From assembly GCF_000002985.6 (NCBI RefSeq), contig NC_003284.9, positions 7,440,001 to 7,504,000 of the forward strand: 64,000 nucleotides of DNA. The letters are read 5' to 3'. The DNA comes from Caenorhabditis elegans. Taxonomy: Eukaryota; Nematoda; Chromadorea; Rhabditida; Rhabditidae. Of the stretch, positions 63,416 through 64,000 are shown one piece after another. Under the pieces are notes generated by a model. It saw only the letters and a list, made by a program, of their open reading frames with translations. It made no database searches and was not told the origin of the DNA. The number at the start of each line of letters is the position of its first letter. Positions within the stretch are counted from its first letter, which is position 1. Both the position numbers and the translations under genes were made by a program.

Positions 63416-63418
<3 letters not shown>

Positions 63419-63795
63419 ATTTAGTAGCATTGCATTACATTTTTCAACTTTTCTATCATATATTTTGGTTGACGTTTGTTCCATTTAAAAACTGTCAACC
63501 AGAAATGTTTGCTGATTCTTTTTCTATCGTATTTAGTTAATTTTTTATTGATATCTTCAAGATGAAGCGAGTTACGTATAATCTTTTAAAGGGAAGTTTT
63601 GGGATGCATGAAGGAAATACGGTAATTAAAACAAAATTGGAATATGAAATCTGCATAACAGAACAACTTTTGGTAAACTTCAATAGTTGTGAGGGGCGCA
63701 AACTGATAAACTTCTTTTTTTTCACTGCAAGTTAAACATTTCTTAGAATTTTTTATGATGTTTGGTAATTAGCCTCTACTTTCAAAGCACAAATA

Positions 63796-63801
63796 TTTAT
63801 T
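63796..63801 (-). terminator. Poly(A) signal of the receptor gene
   Basis: AATAAA on the minus strand, 22 bases after the stop codon at 63823. Confidence 0.6.
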
Positions 63802-63822
63802 AATTTCGACTGTAAATAGAAC

Positions 63823-64000
63823 TCAAAACATAAACTCCATAAACATGTAAAATGTCACAAGACAATTAACAACAAAAAAGAATATACTGAATATAATATC
63901 TGTCCACGAGAAAAACCTCTGCCATATAATTCGGTTCTTCTCTGTCGAATCCTGTTCGTCAAGATATCGTTTGATTTCCTCCATACAAAACCTTAACTCT
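63823..64000 (-). CDS. acr-22: C-terminal end of a Cys-loop (nicotinic-type) receptor subunit, probably ACR-22; 5' part outside window
   Basis: Only the last exon is inside the window. It reads ...ELRFCMEEIKRYLDEQD, then IIWQRFFSWTDIIFSIFFFV and a short tail ending at TGA (63825-63823), about 59 residues. This is the layout of pentameric ligand-gated channel C-termini: the amphipathic MA helix, then the fourth transmembrane helix and a few extracellular residues. The symbol rests on my recollection that acr-22 lies beside uggt-1 and gly-12 on X. The sequence itself supports only receptor-subunit membership. Confidence 0.6.
   Translation of the reverse strand, partial: ELRFCMEEIKRYLDEQDSTEKNRIIWQRFFSWTDIIFSIFFFVVNCLVTFYMFMEFMF

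Larger units (their letters stand above)
62584..63822. other. Intergenic between the receptor gene and the six-span gene
   Basis: The right part is AT-rich with a perfect TA repeat at 63387-63415. The left part (62600-62760) is GC-richer and should hold the promoter of the six-span gene. No gene is seen. Confidence 0.5.

Overview
This window is nuclear DNA of a Caenorhabditis nematode, almost certainly C. elegans chromosome X. Genes have many short exons and small AT-rich introns ending in TTTCAG, several start codons sit just behind spliced-leader-type acceptors, and five genes (sox-2, coh-1, mek-1, gly-12, uggt-1) are recognisable from established knowledge. Exon structures were built by hand from reading frame, splice consensus and protein family; frames were checked across junctions. 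No database search was possible.

Layout. 0.5-2.6 kb: minus-strand LPGAT1-type lysophospholipid acyltransferase, running off the left edge. 2.6-19 kb: a 16-kb stretch with no convincing gene, holding two large palindromic elements (one nested in an older relative), a triple CACGTG array and a GC-richer block at 16.6-18.1 kb. 19.0-20.5 kb: sox-2 (minus). 20.5-26.3 kb: probable sox-2 regulatory DNA. 26.3-35.0 kb: coh-1 cohesin kleisin (minus), with an inverted-repeat element in an intron. 39.3-40.6 kb: mek-1 MAP kinase kinase (plus). 41.5-45.0 kb: an unnamed 611-residue coiled-coil gene (plus) with an exact X-box match 122 bp before its ATG. 46.2-48.8 kb: gly-12, N-acetylglucosaminyltransferase I (plus). 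48.9-50.5 kb: a small Ly6/three-finger membrane protein (plus), whose coding end overlaps the convergent end of a GLUT-type sugar transporter (50.4-53.1 kb, minus). 54.0-55.6 kb: a trypsin-fold protein lacking catalytic His and Ser (minus). 55.9-61.0 kb: uggt-1 (minus). 61.7-62.6 kb: an unnamed six-span membrane protein (minus). 63.8-64.0 kb: the 3' end of a Cys-loop receptor, probably acr-22 (minus).

How they relate. gly-12 (Golgi N-glycan branching) and uggt-1 (ER glycoprotein folding checkpoint) both act on N-glycoproteins. The transporter, pseudo-protease, uggt-1 and the six-span protein form a same-strand run, and uggt-1 and the six-span gene share a CGACGTGG site resembling an unfolded-protein-response element. 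The most novel items are the X-box coiled-coil gene with a possible alternative terminal exon, the pseudo-protease, the coding overlap, the nested palindromes, and a short island at 26.0-26.1 kb open on both strands.
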